A stretch of 64,000 bases of DNA. Source: Pararobbsia silviterrae (lineage in GTDB: Bacteria > Pseudomonadota > Gammaproteobacteria > Burkholderiales > Burkholderiaceae). The notes under the pieces are model-generated. The model saw nothing but the letters and a program-made list of their open reading frames with translations. It did not search any database and had not been told where the DNA came from. Below, piece by piece: positions 35,901 to 44,989 of the stretch. How positions within the stretch are numbered: the first letter of the stretch is position 1; every line of letters starts with the position of its first letter. The position numbers and the translations under genes are program-made. The stretch lies in the NCBI RefSeq assembly GCF_003628125.1, contig NZ_RBZU01000003.1, positions 372,001-436,000 on the forward strand, given 5' to 3'.

Positions 35901-37493
35901 GTCGACGACGCCGTCTTCGTTCCAATCGCGCCAGGCAGTCAGGCCGCTCAACTCGCTGCCCTCAAGTGCGCCATTACGATCGAGATCGCACGCGATGAGG
36001 TCTGTCGCACTCAGCCCCACGCCCGCACCGTCGAAAACGCGAAAGGTCCTTTCCGCAATCGGCGCAGCCGTATCGTGTTGCGGCGAGCGGCTTTCGTAAA
36101 ACGCGCCAAGCGGCATCAGATCGACAAGACTGACGCCGGGCATCATCACGCGTGCAGTGCGATGCGCGAGGTAATCCGTCGATGCGTTGACGAGGTTTTC
36201 GAAAGTCCCCGTGCTGATGTCGCCTCGGCTCAGTGCTTCCCAGGCCGCGCGATCGGCCGCAGTGGCCGCATTGAGGTTCTCGAAGCGATACGTCGGCGCG
36301 CTCCATGTCTGCCCATCGGCCGACGTCTGCATCGCGTGGTATCCGGCGACCGGACTGCCCGCGATAACCGACTCCCGTGCGACGATCAGGCCGCTGTCGC
36401 GCTCGTAGGTGTAGAGACCGTGTCGCCCGTTCGCCAGGGTCCCGGTGCGATGCGACGGATCAAAGCTGCCAAGGTACGTCGTACCGCTGAATACATGCTC
36501 CTTTCCGTCGGCCATGAATGCGAGATGGCCGTTTGCGGCAACGTTGCCGCGTGATGTCGTCCCGTCTTGCGACCGCAAATCGTAGAACGTTTGTCCGGTG
36601 GGCGTGTGCGTCGTGGTGACCAGCGTGCCGCCCGCCGCGGGACCGAGCGTGATTTGGCGCGTCGAAATCTCATAGACACTCGCCACGTGCGTGACCGGGT
36701 GTGAGATCGACACCGTCGCCTTGACGCCGTTCTTCAACGTCGACGACATCGCGAGTAGCTTGATATCGTCACGCTTGCGTTCCGTCTGAGCAGGCGCAAG
36801 GGATGCGTGACCGTAGGTACCCGCAATGGTGTCGTACGCGACCGCAAGCGCTGTGCCGATCTGCTGCAGATTGCCGAAGCCCGGCGTTAGCTCAAGCCAT
36901 TTCGTCGCTTCGGACGCAATCTTAGGGTCGGTCGAGTACTTGAGGTTCAGGATTCGAAGTGCAAGCAGCGAGCACTCGGCCAGCGCATCGAGACCGTCTC
37001 CGCTCGTGTCCCGCAAGCGCGCCCACGTCTTCTCGACCGCAACATCCCCTTCGGTCTTTCTGATCAGAGCCATCGGGATTTCGAGTGTCCAGTTCTCGAT
37101 GCCGAGACCGTTTAGTTCGAATACCTCTTTGTGAAACTCTCGTACCTGCGTGAAATCCAACTTGCCGCTCAATACGTTACCGTTATGTTCGGCAATAGAA
37201 ATGAGGGTATGGAGATACCGATCGGCCATATCGACACGAATCTTATTCACACGCTCGGGCGGCATCGGTTCACATTGAGGCATCCCCCACCCTCTCCAGG
37301 TCGTTTCCGTTAGAAACCCGAGTGCGGACGTCCCTGTCATCGTGGAACCCGTCTCGACGCCCTTCGCCCAGCCCGCATAGTGATAACCTTGCGCGTCCAG
37401 CTCTGCGTACACGCGCTCGATTTCGGCGAGACCACCGACCTGAACGCGTCGTCGGTATTCTTCGAGCGTTGCTTTGCGTATGAGTGCGGGCAT
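32940..37493 (-). CDS. Large RTX protein with embedded C39/papain-like domain (type I secretion substrate)
   Basis: A 1517-residue exported protein. Residues 1-480 form an N-terminal region of unknown fold. An EF-hand-like stretch follows at about 502-533 (DLDRNGALEGSEL, DWNEDGVVD). RTX nonapeptides fill 664-1110 (GGxGxDxLxG type, three to four dozen). At about 1160-1350 is a C39-like domain with Cys1187 (IGTCGLTA), His1292 (ADHVVTV) and Asp1315 (YIADSG). More RTX repeats lie at 1371-1395, and the C-terminal tail AMASFDVPQGGLFTPP is typical of type I substrates. No signal peptide. No acyltransferase gene is nearby, so it is not a classic HlyA-type acylated toxin. The exporter genes lie upstream on the same strand. 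Function, toxin or surface protein, is not proven. Confidence 0.9.
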   Translation of the reverse strand: MPALIRKATLEEYRRRVQVGGLAEIERVYAELDAQGYHYAGWAKGVETGSTMTGTSALGFLTETTWRGWGMPQCEPMPPERVNKIRVDMADRYLHTLISIAEHNGNVLSGKLDFTQVREFHKEVFELNGLGIENWTLEIPMALIRKTEGDVAVEKTWARLRDTSGDGLDALAECSLLALRILNLKYSTDPKIASEATKWLELTPGFGNLQQIGTALAVAYDTIAGTYGHASLAPAQTERKRDDIKLLAMSSTLKNGVKATVSISHPVTHVASVYEISTRQITLGPAAGGTLVTTTHTPTGQTFYDLRSQDGTTSRGNVAANGHLAFMADGKEHVFSGTTYLGSFDPSHRTGTLANGRHGLYTYERDSGLIVARESVIAGSPVAGYHAMQTSADGQTWSAPTYRFENLNAATAADRAAWEALSRGDISTGTFENLVNASTDYLAHRTARVMMPGVSLVDLMPLGAFYESRSPQHDTAAPIAERTFRVFDGAGVGLSATDLIACDLDRNGALEGSELSGLTAWRDWNEDGVVDTDDARGNEMTTLAAAMASAGLTRLSAHDDALRTSGNARYRALSERMASAPTNPKCAPILPAAAVSQYAVVSGKANVFGSPIGVVYWRPNQIRISQDQRSMIGTDLDDRFDVRYYAIHDRKLFNLSLIQNFYAGAGNDTMGGSERNDKLWGGKGNDLLLGGAGGDRLYGEEGDDELGGGIGPDLLDGGTGIDRLFGGDGNDILIGGGGADLLVGDAHDDALEGGEGADRLFGGVGDDILNGGAGDDVLFGFTATNDPKQALAPGESDNDTMFAGDGNDEASGGVGHDLIDGQGGDDTLFGDDGNDCLFGDAGNDTLNGGSGHDTMSGGTGEDRLFGGTGNDRMWGGDGNDVMGGYWGNADTPATLAAGETDDDWLYGGAGDDLLLGGLGHDVLWGGIGHDELQGGDGHDALYGEADNDRMFGDAGDDVLYGGDGDDVLFGFTPTNSTKQTLSAGETDDDALYGGAGHDRLVGGSGRDYLDGGAGADDMRGGLGDDSYIVNSANDVIVERENEGYDTVVSSTSYILDAHVEALHLVEGARIHGTGNSADNRIVGNREDNILDGVTGADTMIGGAGNDTYYVDDLGDRVVETAAEGVDTVNTTIRYTLGAHVENLTLLDFVTPEVGVVDGVDVLVYGYPKANELDYTQGDAVPGYIGTCGLTAIANLSVQAKRPVSEHTVIQRAIENGWCETDQSTPEHRRGGSNIANQQALLTSIGIRSDTIAGYDEQAIANLIKGGRGVVVGVDSNTLWGTAGSARRAKADHVVTVTGVACDAKTGALAGFYIADSGRGRVRDMTRFVAIGDFRAAANVPNAHAIYTKDPIKLWDEDIDATGNALDNRIVGNRGDNRLHGGAGNDVLIGGAGNDTYSFERGSGEDTIIDFDGTTGNVDMIRYGEGISSEDLWFWRVGADLEIRVAGTADRQTVKDWYGGADHRIEIVYTADRDVLRSELVDTLVEAMASFDVPQGGLFTPPSNAAAVLAVPRTNAWI
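33444..34016 (-). other. C39/papain-like cysteine-protease domain within the RTX protein
   Basis: Encodes residues about 1160-1350. It begins after the repeat block at VLVYGYPKANELDYTQG and contains GTCGLTAIANL (Cys1187), ADHVVTVTGVACD (His1292) and GFYIADSGRGR (Asp1315), in the order and spacing of a C39-type Cys-His-Asp triad. A non-repetitive domain interrupting an RTX region near the C-terminus is unusual. It may process the RTX protein or a target, or be a toxic effector. Confidence 0.72.
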
Positions 37494-37660
37494 CGTTCAC
37501 CTCGTCGATCGATCGGAATGAGCGGCCATTACATTCGGTACGCGTGTGCCGTACTCTCACAAATCGATCTAGACAGCACGTGTACTCGGGAAACTCGGCA
37601 CTCCGGTGGGCCACTCGATGGCGATCGACGTCAATCGCATATAAGCCAGCGTTTGAACCG

Positions 37661-38566
37661 TCACCGAGCGGGGCTTGATGGGTCCCCTGTCGATGGCGTC
37701 GTAGCGGCCTCGTCAAGCCTGAAACTCCAAATCAAATCGCCCGTCAGGCGTTGGATCTCCTTCCAGTAAGGAAGAAAATAGCGCGGGTACGAAACGTGAG
37801 CCTCGGCCTTCATCCGCGGTTCAAGACTGAACGACTGCGTACACGTCAAACGCAGCACATTCTTGCGATAGTGATTCGTACAAGCGATATAGGTATTGAG
37901 CCTTCCGTCTCGAGATCGATTGACATAGAGTTCCGTATTCGACGCAATCCAATGGTAAGCGTTGCCGCTCTCCGGATCGAAGAATCGCGTCGCGTAAGCC
38001 ACCAGACCCCATCTGTCCTCCGGCAGCTTCTGATATTCCCTCTCACGCTTCGGGTCAAGATCCGGATTAAAGGTCAATCGATACTTCAGGACTCGTTCCA
38101 GACCGGCGATACCGTAATAACGAGAGCCCGTTTCGACACCGACGAACATCCATGGCGAAATCGAGTCGTACCAGCCATCCCAGTACAAATTGGCGTACTT
38201 CTCATAGTCCCACCAGAGCGCCGGACTGGTCCGGCCGGCCATGTCCGGGAATCGCACATTAAAATCGAAACTCGTCAAGGGCGAGTCCATCGTCCGCTTC
38301 GGAATCGGCCCTTCACGTTTCCCCATAAAACCCGGATCGCCCTCATATTCGACATGCTCGGCAAACCACAAAGGAATCCTGACGGGCACGCCGCCGAGAT
38401 TCCCCATGCCGAAGTTCGGATCCGCATATTGGGCAGCGTCCGTTTCGATCGGAAACCATGACTTCCCGAGCACGCGACCCAACTGGGACAATCCCAACAG
38501 AATGCACGCGACGATCGATAACACGACGATCGAAAAAATAAATAACTTCTTGAGCGTCATGTGCAT
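37661..38566 (-). CDS. Putative lipoprotein of the RTX locus, paralogue 2
   Basis: A 301-residue protein of unknown function. An N-terminal hydrophobic segment (LFIFSIVVLSIVACILLGL) with IVAC as a possible lipobox suggests a lipid-anchored or membrane-anchored protein with a periplasmic body. The body shares GGVPVRIPLWFAEHVEYEGDP, RFPDMAGRTSPALWWDYEKY and VSYPRYFLP with the upstream paralogue. ATG at 38566 shares its A with the upstream stop (TGATG), with GGAG upstream, so the two are coupled; a longer in-frame start exists at 38617. It lies 167 bases before the RTX gene. A protective (immunity) role is inferred from context. Confidence 0.8.
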   Translation of the reverse strand: MHMTLKKLFIFSIVVLSIVACILLGLSQLGRVLGKSWFPIETDAAQYADPNFGMGNLGGVPVRIPLWFAEHVEYEGDPGFMGKREGPIPKRTMDSPLTSFDFNVRFPDMAGRTSPALWWDYEKYANLYWDGWYDSISPWMFVGVETGSRYYGIAGLERVLKYRLTFNPDLDPKREREYQKLPEDRWGLVAYATRFFDPESGNAYHWIASNTELYVNRSRDGRLNTYIACTNHYRKNVLRLTCTQSFSLEPRMKAEAHVSYPRYFLPYWKEIQRLTGDLIWSFRLDEAATTPSTGDPSSPAR

Positions 38567-39621
38567 CACATCTCCATGCGTTGCTCTGAATCGCAGCGCA
38601 GCGCTTCGCGTGACCACGCCGCGGGAGCATGCGCACGCGTATCCCCGGCGGCGGGAAGCGAATCGCAGCGTCGTAAATCATCGGCGGTTCGTATCGATGT
38701 CGCCGAAACTTGCGCCGACGCCGATGCGCCCGACGTCGAAGCCTCTGCCCCTACGTCCACGCTAAAACTCCTCACGAGTGCGACGACCTTCTGCTGAATC
38801 GCATGCCAATGCGGCAACCAATGGCGCGGATACGACACCGTCACAGCCGCTCGCATGCCCGGTTCCATGCTGAAATGCTGTGCACAGCGCTGATACTTGA
38901 GACTCAGATACGGATCGTTCATACAGAGCACGAACGTACCGACGCTGCCGTCCCGATTCCTGCGCACCAATAGATCCTTTTCGTCATCGCGGTAGGGCTT
39001 TCCGGTCTTCGGATCGATACCTGGCGGCGCATACACCGTCAATCCGAATTCACGTTTCGCGAGCTTCGCGTATTCGGGAGGGGTGTGGTGATTCGGTCCA
39101 GCCTTGTGTGCAAGCCGCTCGCTCACGGTCCGATCGAGATAATCATCGCCGGGATATCGATCCGCCATCTCGAGCTTGACGTCGATCCAAGGCGACACGG
39201 CCTCGAATTCTTCGAAATAGGCGTCGAAATAGCGGCCGTAGTCGCTCCAGAGCGCTCGGCTCGAACGCCCCGCCATATCGGGATACCGAACCGCAAAGCC
39301 GAGCTCATTCATTTTGGATCGTTGCGTCAACGCCATCTTGGCGCCCCGATGAAGTGCCGCGAAGTCCGGCTCCCCTTCATATGTCACGTGTTCGGCAAAC
39401 CAAGAAGGCATGCGCACGGGTACGCCGCCCAACTCGCCGATAACGACCGGCGGGCGCTTGGCCTCGTCTGCGAAATATCCGAGTGGATGCAGCGTACGAT
39501 CGGGCATGAAATGGACGATCGCCGCACCGCATCCCGCCAAAACGACGACGACCCCCAACACAGTCGCCACGCTCCATCCCACGATCCGGCACAACCACCG
39601 TCCGTATCTCGACATCTTCAT
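38566..39621 (-). CDS. Putative lipoprotein of the RTX locus, paralogue 1
   Basis: A 351-residue protein of unknown function. The leader MKMSRYGRWLCRIVGWSVAT runs into a hydrophobic stretch ending VLAGC, a good lipobox (LAGC). The body has GGVPVRMPSWFAEHVTYEGEP, RYPDMAGRSSRALWSDYGRY and VSYPRHWLPHW, clearly paralogous to the next gene. A C-terminal Ala/Ser-rich tail of about 50 residues is extra. ATG at 39621 has GAGGC upstream and is preferred over the in-frame start at 39708. It lies between the TolC-like and paralogue 2 genes in one leftward unit. Whether it is an immunity protein, secretion accessory or unrelated cannot be decided from sequence. Confidence 0.8.
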   Translation of the reverse strand: MKMSRYGRWLCRIVGWSVATVLGVVVVLAGCGAAIVHFMPDRTLHPLGYFADEAKRPPVVIGELGGVPVRMPSWFAEHVTYEGEPDFAALHRGAKMALTQRSKMNELGFAVRYPDMAGRSSRALWSDYGRYFDAYFEEFEAVSPWIDVKLEMADRYPGDDYLDRTVSERLAHKAGPNHHTPPEYAKLAKREFGLTVYAPPGIDPKTGKPYRDDEKDLLVRRNRDGSVGTFVLCMNDPYLSLKYQRCAQHFSMEPGMRAAVTVSYPRHWLPHWHAIQQKVVALVRSFSVDVGAEASTSGASASAQVSATSIRTADDLRRCDSLPAAGDTRAHAPAAWSREALRCDSEQRMEM

Positions 39622-39782
39622 CCGATTGCCTCGTGTCCTGTCGGGCGACTCAGCGATGGCGCGTTCGAAGCACGCTGTTGCGCAAGCGTGCCCTCGCTTC
39701 GAACCCATCGGCCGCCGAGCCGCATGAAACCGCGTGGAGCGATGCCGCTTACCGTTTATCCGGCCTCATCCAAACCGACGCA

Positions 39783-41258
39783 TCACTCAAACGCGCCACG
39801 CCCAAGCATTCCCATGCTGGCCTTGAGCCTCAACCTCGCCGAGTGCCACTCGGCCAGACATCGAATCCGCTCCTGCTGCGCATCGGCGAGTCCGTCCTCC
39901 GCGCGCAGCCGTTCGACGATGTCTGCCGCACCATGGTCATAGCGGCGCTGCGCGCTCTGCGCGGCATCCATCGCCGCAACGAGCAACGCCTGCGAAGCGA
40001 GCACGTTACGTCGCGCCGCCTGAACATCGGCACGCGCCTTCACGATGTCCAGATCGATCTGTAACCGCGTCTCTTCCAATTGATTCGATGTCTGCTCGCT
40101 TTGCGCCTGTGCACGGCGGACGCCATAGATCCTCGCGAAGCCATCGAACAGCGGAATCGTCAGCGTCAGGCCGATCGTCGTGGTTGTACCGCCACGCGCC
40201 GATAGACCTTGATTCGGATACCCGTTGCGATAGACGTTCCAATTCAAGTCAAGCGTCGGCAACGCCTCCGCGCGCGCGACACCGATCTTCGCTTGCGCCG
40301 CGTCCGCCTGCGCTCGCGCCGCGACGATCGCGGGATGCACGTGTTTCGCGTGTTCAAGCCACGCATCGAGCACGACCGCTTCATCATCGCGCGGCGCGGG
40401 CAGTGCGTCCGGCAAGCGCACGGCTTGCTCGGACGATCGACCCATCGCGTTGAGCAACACCGCGCGCGCTTTGTCCAATTCGCCCTGTGCCCGCGAACGT
40501 GCGAGCGCCGCTCTCGCATGCGCGGCGCTCGCTTGCGCGATATCGGCGTGACTTGCGCTCCCATGCAGGCTTCTGCGCCGTGTCGCGCCGAGCGTCAGTT
40601 CGGCCAGTTCAAGGCTGCGAGCGCGCTCGCGCTCGGCAGCTTGCGCGGTCACGGCGTCGAAATACGCCGACACGACGTGCGCGAGCACCCGCTGGATCGT
40701 CGCATCACGGGTCGCGCTCGCCGCATCGAGCAAGCGGTCGGCAAGCTCGATATTCGCCGATCGGCCCCCGAAATCGAGCACGCGCCACGTCAAGGTTCCG
40801 TAGCTCGCGAGTCCGCGCGCACGCTGATCGCCAAACGCATCGCGTGTACGACTCTCGAGTTCGCTGGTCGACAACGACAGCCGGGGTAAGTAGGCGGCGC
40901 GCGCCTCGCCGAGCGCGGCTGCTTGAAGCCGGATCTCCGCTATCGCATGTTTGAGCTGCGGGTTGTCGCATAGCGCGATATCGATTGCGTCAGTCAGGTC
41001 GAGCAGCCGGGGAGGATCCGGCCACACCTGCCGCGCACGATCCGAACATGACCATGGTTGTCGATCACCGGGTAACGCGATGCTCGAATTTTCAAGTACG
41101 GGCGGATTTGCAAGCAATGGATCGTCGAAGAGATCGGGCAATCCGTTCGCGTCGCTTCTCGCAACGACAAGCACGACACCCAGCACGCCCATCGCAGCCC
41201 GAATCCAACACCCGGGCCATCCACGCCATGCGCAATACATACGCCTGTCATCGTTCAT
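39783..41258 (-). CDS. TolC-family outer-membrane channel of the type I secretion locus
   Basis: A 491-residue outer-membrane efflux protein (TolC/CyaE type). Two OEP repeats of long helices and strands are visible: LLDLTDAIDIALCDNPQLKH near residue 85 and a second set from about 300 (HAKHVHPAIVAARAQADAAQ). An N-terminal hydrophobic segment serves as signal peptide. It completes the trans-envelope conduit with the HlyD and HlyB partners. Its start overlaps the HlyD-like stop by 11 bases, so it is translationally coupled. Confidence 0.93.
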   Translation of the reverse strand: MNDDRRMYCAWRGWPGCWIRAAMGVLGVVLVVARSDANGLPDLFDDPLLANPPVLENSSIALPGDRQPWSCSDRARQVWPDPPRLLDLTDAIDIALCDNPQLKHAIAEIRLQAAALGEARAAYLPRLSLSTSELESRTRDAFGDQRARGLASYGTLTWRVLDFGGRSANIELADRLLDAASATRDATIQRVLAHVVSAYFDAVTAQAAERERARSLELAELTLGATRRRSLHGSASHADIAQASAAHARAALARSRAQGELDKARAVLLNAMGRSSEQAVRLPDALPAPRDDEAVVLDAWLEHAKHVHPAIVAARAQADAAQAKIGVARAEALPTLDLNWNVYRNGYPNQGLSARGGTTTTIGLTLTIPLFDGFARIYGVRRAQAQSEQTSNQLEETRLQIDLDIVKARADVQAARRNVLASQALLVAAMDAAQSAQRRYDHGAADIVERLRAEDGLADAQQERIRCLAEWHSARLRLKASMGMLGRGAFE

Positions 41259-42600
41259 GAAGGCTTTCTCTCGCGTGCAGGAACAACGGCGCCAATACGT
41301 ATTCGATGATCCGGCGCGTCCCCGTGCGAATCTCGACCGTGCCGGTCATACCGGGCGTCAATGCAACACGACGTCCTTGTACCGCGATATCGGAGCGATC
41401 GAGCGCCACGTGGATCGAGTACATCAAGCCGCGTCGGTCGTCCTCGATGGCGTCGTGCGATACGTGACGTACAACGCCGGACACCGTCCCGTACTTCGTG
41501 TACTCGAACGCGTCGACTCTGAACTCGGCATGCTGGCCTTCGTGCACGAACCCGGCATCCTTGTTCTCGATGAACGCTTCGATCTCGACGTGCGTCTGCG
41601 CAGGCACAATCTGCATGAGCGGCTGCGCGGCTGCCACGACACCGCCGACGGTATGCACGGCAAGCTGCTGGACCGTGCCGTCGACGGGCGCCGTCAAGCG
41701 CAGCAACGCGCCACGCGCCTGCGCTCGCGCGACGTCCTGTCGGGCCGCGTCGGCCCGGCGCCGTGCATCGTCGTAGACATCCTCCGCCGCCTTGCGCGAT
41801 TCCGCGATATACACCGCTCTGCGATGCTTCGCATCGTCGAGCTGGCGTTCCAGATCCCCGCGCACCTGCTCCTTGTCGAGGCACGCATGGCGCGAGACAT
41901 CGTGAGATCGCGCGAGCGCCGCATAGTCGGTCGCCTGTTCCGCGGCCACTGCGAGTGCCTCCCCGACTCGACGAATGTCGGCGTCGATACGCGCACGCTT
42001 GGCCGCGTAGTCGCGCCATTGGTCCATCAGATGCCGCTGCGCCTCGCGCCGCCTATCGACATCGATGCCTTCGATCGCGGGCAATCGGGGACGCACCATC
42101 GAATCGATCGATCTCAGCAACGCATCGGAACGCGCCGAAAGCAGCTCCGCCGCCTGACGCTCGCCTTCGGCTTTATCCCGCTCGCTGTCGTTCATGCGGG
42201 TATCGAGCTCGATGAGCACCTGCCCCGCACGAACGGTCTGACCTTCTTCAACATGGAGCGCATGCACGCTTGCGACTTCGGTCGAGCCGAGCGTCTTCGT
42301 GTATCCGTCCGCGATAAGCCGGCCCTGCGCGTTGACGATGATGTCGACCCGACCGAAGACGGCTCCAGCGATACCCTCCGCGACAAGCGCAGTCAATACG
42401 CGCGCAACCCAACGTCCGACGGGCGAGATGGGTGCGTTCTGAATCGCAAGCGCATCGGGCAGGAATTCCGCTTCGTGCGCGCGCAATGCAGGCGGATCGA
42501 GTTCAGCGCGGCGTCGCCAGCTCACGCGCCAGACGCGACGATAGCGACGAATCCATTCGAGCCATGCCCGGATGCGGTGCCTCGTGCGTGTCCCGATCAT
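41248..42600 (-). CDS. HlyD-family membrane-fusion (adaptor) protein
   Basis: A 450-residue periplasmic adaptor. Basic N-terminal cytoplasmic segment, one membrane helix (about 50-75), a biotinyl-lipoyl-like first half (QGRLIADGYTKTLGSTEVAS), a long alpha-helical hairpin (about 140-290, coiled-coil), and a beta-barrel with the HlyD signature VDGTVQQLAVHTVGGVV and PLMQIVP. It bridges the ABC exporter and the TolC-like channel. It begins two bases after the exporter stop codon. Confidence 0.94.
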   Translation of the reverse strand: MIGTRTRHRIRAWLEWIRRYRRVWRVSWRRRAELDPPALRAHEAEFLPDALAIQNAPISPVGRWVARVLTALVAEGIAGAVFGRVDIIVNAQGRLIADGYTKTLGSTEVASVHALHVEEGQTVRAGQVLIELDTRMNDSERDKAEGERQAAELLSARSDALLRSIDSMVRPRLPAIEGIDVDRRREAQRHLMDQWRDYAAKRARIDADIRRVGEALAVAAEQATDYAALARSHDVSRHACLDKEQVRGDLERQLDDAKHRRAVYIAESRKAAEDVYDDARRRADAARQDVARAQARGALLRLTAPVDGTVQQLAVHTVGGVVAAAQPLMQIVPAQTHVEIEAFIENKDAGFVHEGQHAEFRVDAFEYTKYGTVSGVVRHVSHDAIEDDRRGLMYSIHVALDRSDIAVQGRRVALTPGMTGTVEIRTGTRRIIEYVLAPLFLHARESLHER

Positions 42601-42602
42601 CG

Positions 42603-44801
42603 TCAGGCTCCGTGCCCGAAGCGGCCGCCGGAAGACATCGGCGCCCCTTGCTGCAGCCGATGAAGTCCCGCGTAGATCCCATCCGTGTTCGCGAGAAGCG
42701 CGTCGTGAGTCCCGATCTCGACGATCTGCCCGCGGTCCATGACAACAATGCGATTCGCATCGCGCACAGTCGACAAGCGATGCGCGATGACGAGGACCGT
42801 ACGTCCCGCGCAGATGCGCCGCATCGCGTCCTGGATGATCCGTTCGGATTCGTAGTCGAGCGCGCTCGTCGCCTCATCGAAGATCAGGATCCGCGGCTGC
42901 GTGATCAGCGCGCGCGCAATCGCGATGCGCTGTCGCTGTCCTCCGGACAAGCCGACGCCGTGCTCACCGACGATCGTGTCATACCCTTCGGGCAGGCCAC
43001 AGATAAAGTCGTGAGCGCCGGCGAGCTTCGCGACGGCCATCACGCGTTCGAGCGTCGCGCTCGGCAGCCCGAGTGCGATGTTCTCGCGGACCGAACGATT
43101 GAACAGATGGTTTTCCTGCAGCACGACACCGATTTGCCGCCGGAGGCTCGCAACGTCGATCACCGCGAGATCGTGGCCGTCGACGCGCACACACCCTCGA
43201 TCGGGCACGTATAAGCGCTGTACGAGACGCGTCAACGTGCTCTTGCCCGAGCCCGAGCGACCGACAATTCCGACGAATTCGCCCGCCCGCACGTGCAATG
43301 TGACATCGCGCAAGACGTCGCCGGCGTCGGCGCGGTACCGGAACGAAACGCGATCGAATTCGATCGTCCCGACGACGCGCGGCAACCGCGACTTGTGCGC
43401 CGCGACCTCGGGGCGGCTGTTCAGAATGTCGCCAAGCCGGCCCATCGAAATGCCGACCTGCTGAAAGTCGTTCCAGAGTTGCGCGAGTCGCAAGATCGGG
43501 CCCGACACCTGGCCGGCGAGCATATTGAACGCGACGAGCTCGCCGACCGTCAGTTTCTGTTCGATCACGAGCACCGCGCCCCACCCCATGATCGACGCGG
43601 TCACGAGCTTGCTGAGCAACGACGCGCCTTCCGTGGCCCATATCGACACGCGCGCGACGGCGAGCCCCGCGCGCACGTAGGCCGCGAGTTGCCGATCCCA
43701 CTTCTCGGCCCACCGCGGCTCGACCGCCATCGACTTGATCGTATCGACGCCGCTGATCGACTCGACGAGAAACGACTGGTTTTCGGCGCCGCGGTTGAAT
43801 TTTTCGTTGAGCCGCCCGCGGATCAGGGGCGTGAACACGATCGAGAGCAGCACGTAGAACGGAATCGACAGCGCGACGATCGCCGTCAGCGCCGCGCTAT
43901 AGATCGACATCACCGCGAAGACGACGAACGAGAACACGATGTCCATGACGAGTGTCATCGCATGGCCGGTCAGGAATGCACGGATCGATTCGAGTTCGCG
44001 CACGCGCGCCACGGAATCTCCGACGCGCCGCGCATGAAAGTAGGCGATCGGGAGTTGGAGCAGATGGCGGAACAGACGCGCGCCGAGTTCGACGTCGATC
44101 TTGCTGCTCGTATGCGCGAAGACCCACGTACGCAACCCGCCGAGCATGGCTTCGAACAGCGTCGCGCAGACGAGTCCGAGCACGACGACATGAAGCGTGC
44201 GCATCGCATGATTGACGAGCACCTTGTCCATCACGACCTGAAAAAGCAAGGGCGTCGCAAGGCCGATAAGCTGCAGGACGAACGAAACAAGTACGAGCTC
44301 GCCGAGCACGCGACGATATTTGACCATGGCCGGAATGAACCACGAGAAATCGAAACGCGCCATCGTCGACGCACGATCGGCCTTGCTCGACAGCAGGATG
44401 AGTTCGCCCGTCCAGATGTCGAGCACGTGCGCACGATCGACGACTTCGGGTGATTCGCCCGCACGCCGAATCAGGATCCGCGTGGCGCCTGACGATGCAT
44501 CGGTCCGGATCTGCGCAATCACAAAGAATTTGCCCGTCTCGCGGTGCTGCGCGATCGCGGGCAGCGGGGCACGATCGAGCCGTTCAGGCGTTTGCACGAT
44601 CGCCTTGGCCGAGAGTCCGAGCGAACGCGCGGCAAGCAGCACGCGTAAGGTGTCGAGGGGGGGCGCACCGAATTCATGTCGAAGCCGCGCGACATCGAAT
44701 GCCACGCCATGCATGCGCGCCATGATCTCGAGACACGCCATCCCCGAATCGCGCGGCGGATGAGTCCGCGGATCTTGCCGTACCGATGTGAGTTCGCTCA
44801 T
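42603..44801 (-). CDS. HlyB-type ABC exporter with degenerate C39-like domain
   Basis: A 732-residue type I secretion ABC transporter. The N-terminal C39-like domain (about 5-130) has DSGMACLEIM where active C39 peptidases have a Cys, so the catalytic cysteine is replaced by Ser and the domain must be a non-cleaving, substrate-binding CLD as in HlyB. A six-segment transmembrane domain and a nucleotide-binding domain follow, with Walker A GRSGSGKST, signature LSGGQRQRIAIARAL and Walker B ILIFDEATSAL. ATG at 44801 is chosen; an in-frame TTG at 44843 would add 14 residues. First gene of the secretion locus. Confidence 0.94.
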   Translation of the reverse strand: MSELTSVRQDPRTHPPRDSGMACLEIMARMHGVAFDVARLRHEFGAPPLDTLRVLLAARSLGLSAKAIVQTPERLDRAPLPAIAQHRETGKFFVIAQIRTDASSGATRILIRRAGESPEVVDRAHVLDIWTGELILLSSKADRASTMARFDFSWFIPAMVKYRRVLGELVLVSFVLQLIGLATPLLFQVVMDKVLVNHAMRTLHVVVLGLVCATLFEAMLGGLRTWVFAHTSSKIDVELGARLFRHLLQLPIAYFHARRVGDSVARVRELESIRAFLTGHAMTLVMDIVFSFVVFAVMSIYSAALTAIVALSIPFYVLLSIVFTPLIRGRLNEKFNRGAENQSFLVESISGVDTIKSMAVEPRWAEKWDRQLAAYVRAGLAVARVSIWATEGASLLSKLVTASIMGWGAVLVIEQKLTVGELVAFNMLAGQVSGPILRLAQLWNDFQQVGISMGRLGDILNSRPEVAAHKSRLPRVVGTIEFDRVSFRYRADAGDVLRDVTLHVRAGEFVGIVGRSGSGKSTLTRLVQRLYVPDRGCVRVDGHDLAVIDVASLRRQIGVVLQENHLFNRSVRENIALGLPSATLERVMAVAKLAGAHDFICGLPEGYDTIVGEHGVGLSGGQRQRIAIARALITQPRILIFDEATSALDYESERIIQDAMRRICAGRTVLVIAHRLSTVRDANRIVVMDRGQIVEIGTHDALLANTDGIYAGLHRLQQGAPMSSGGRFGHGA

Positions 44802-44989
44802 GCCGACGATGCCGCCCCGGGGTCCAATATGAGACAACGCCAAGTCGTTCGGCTCAATGCCGCTCGACGAAACGCCGAAATATAGGACCGTGGAATGGGC
44901 CGAACTTGCCCAATCCGCGCATGGCGATATGCGCGTCAGCGCAACAGCGGAGAAATCACGACAGGGATGCCACGAAACCGCCGAACAAA

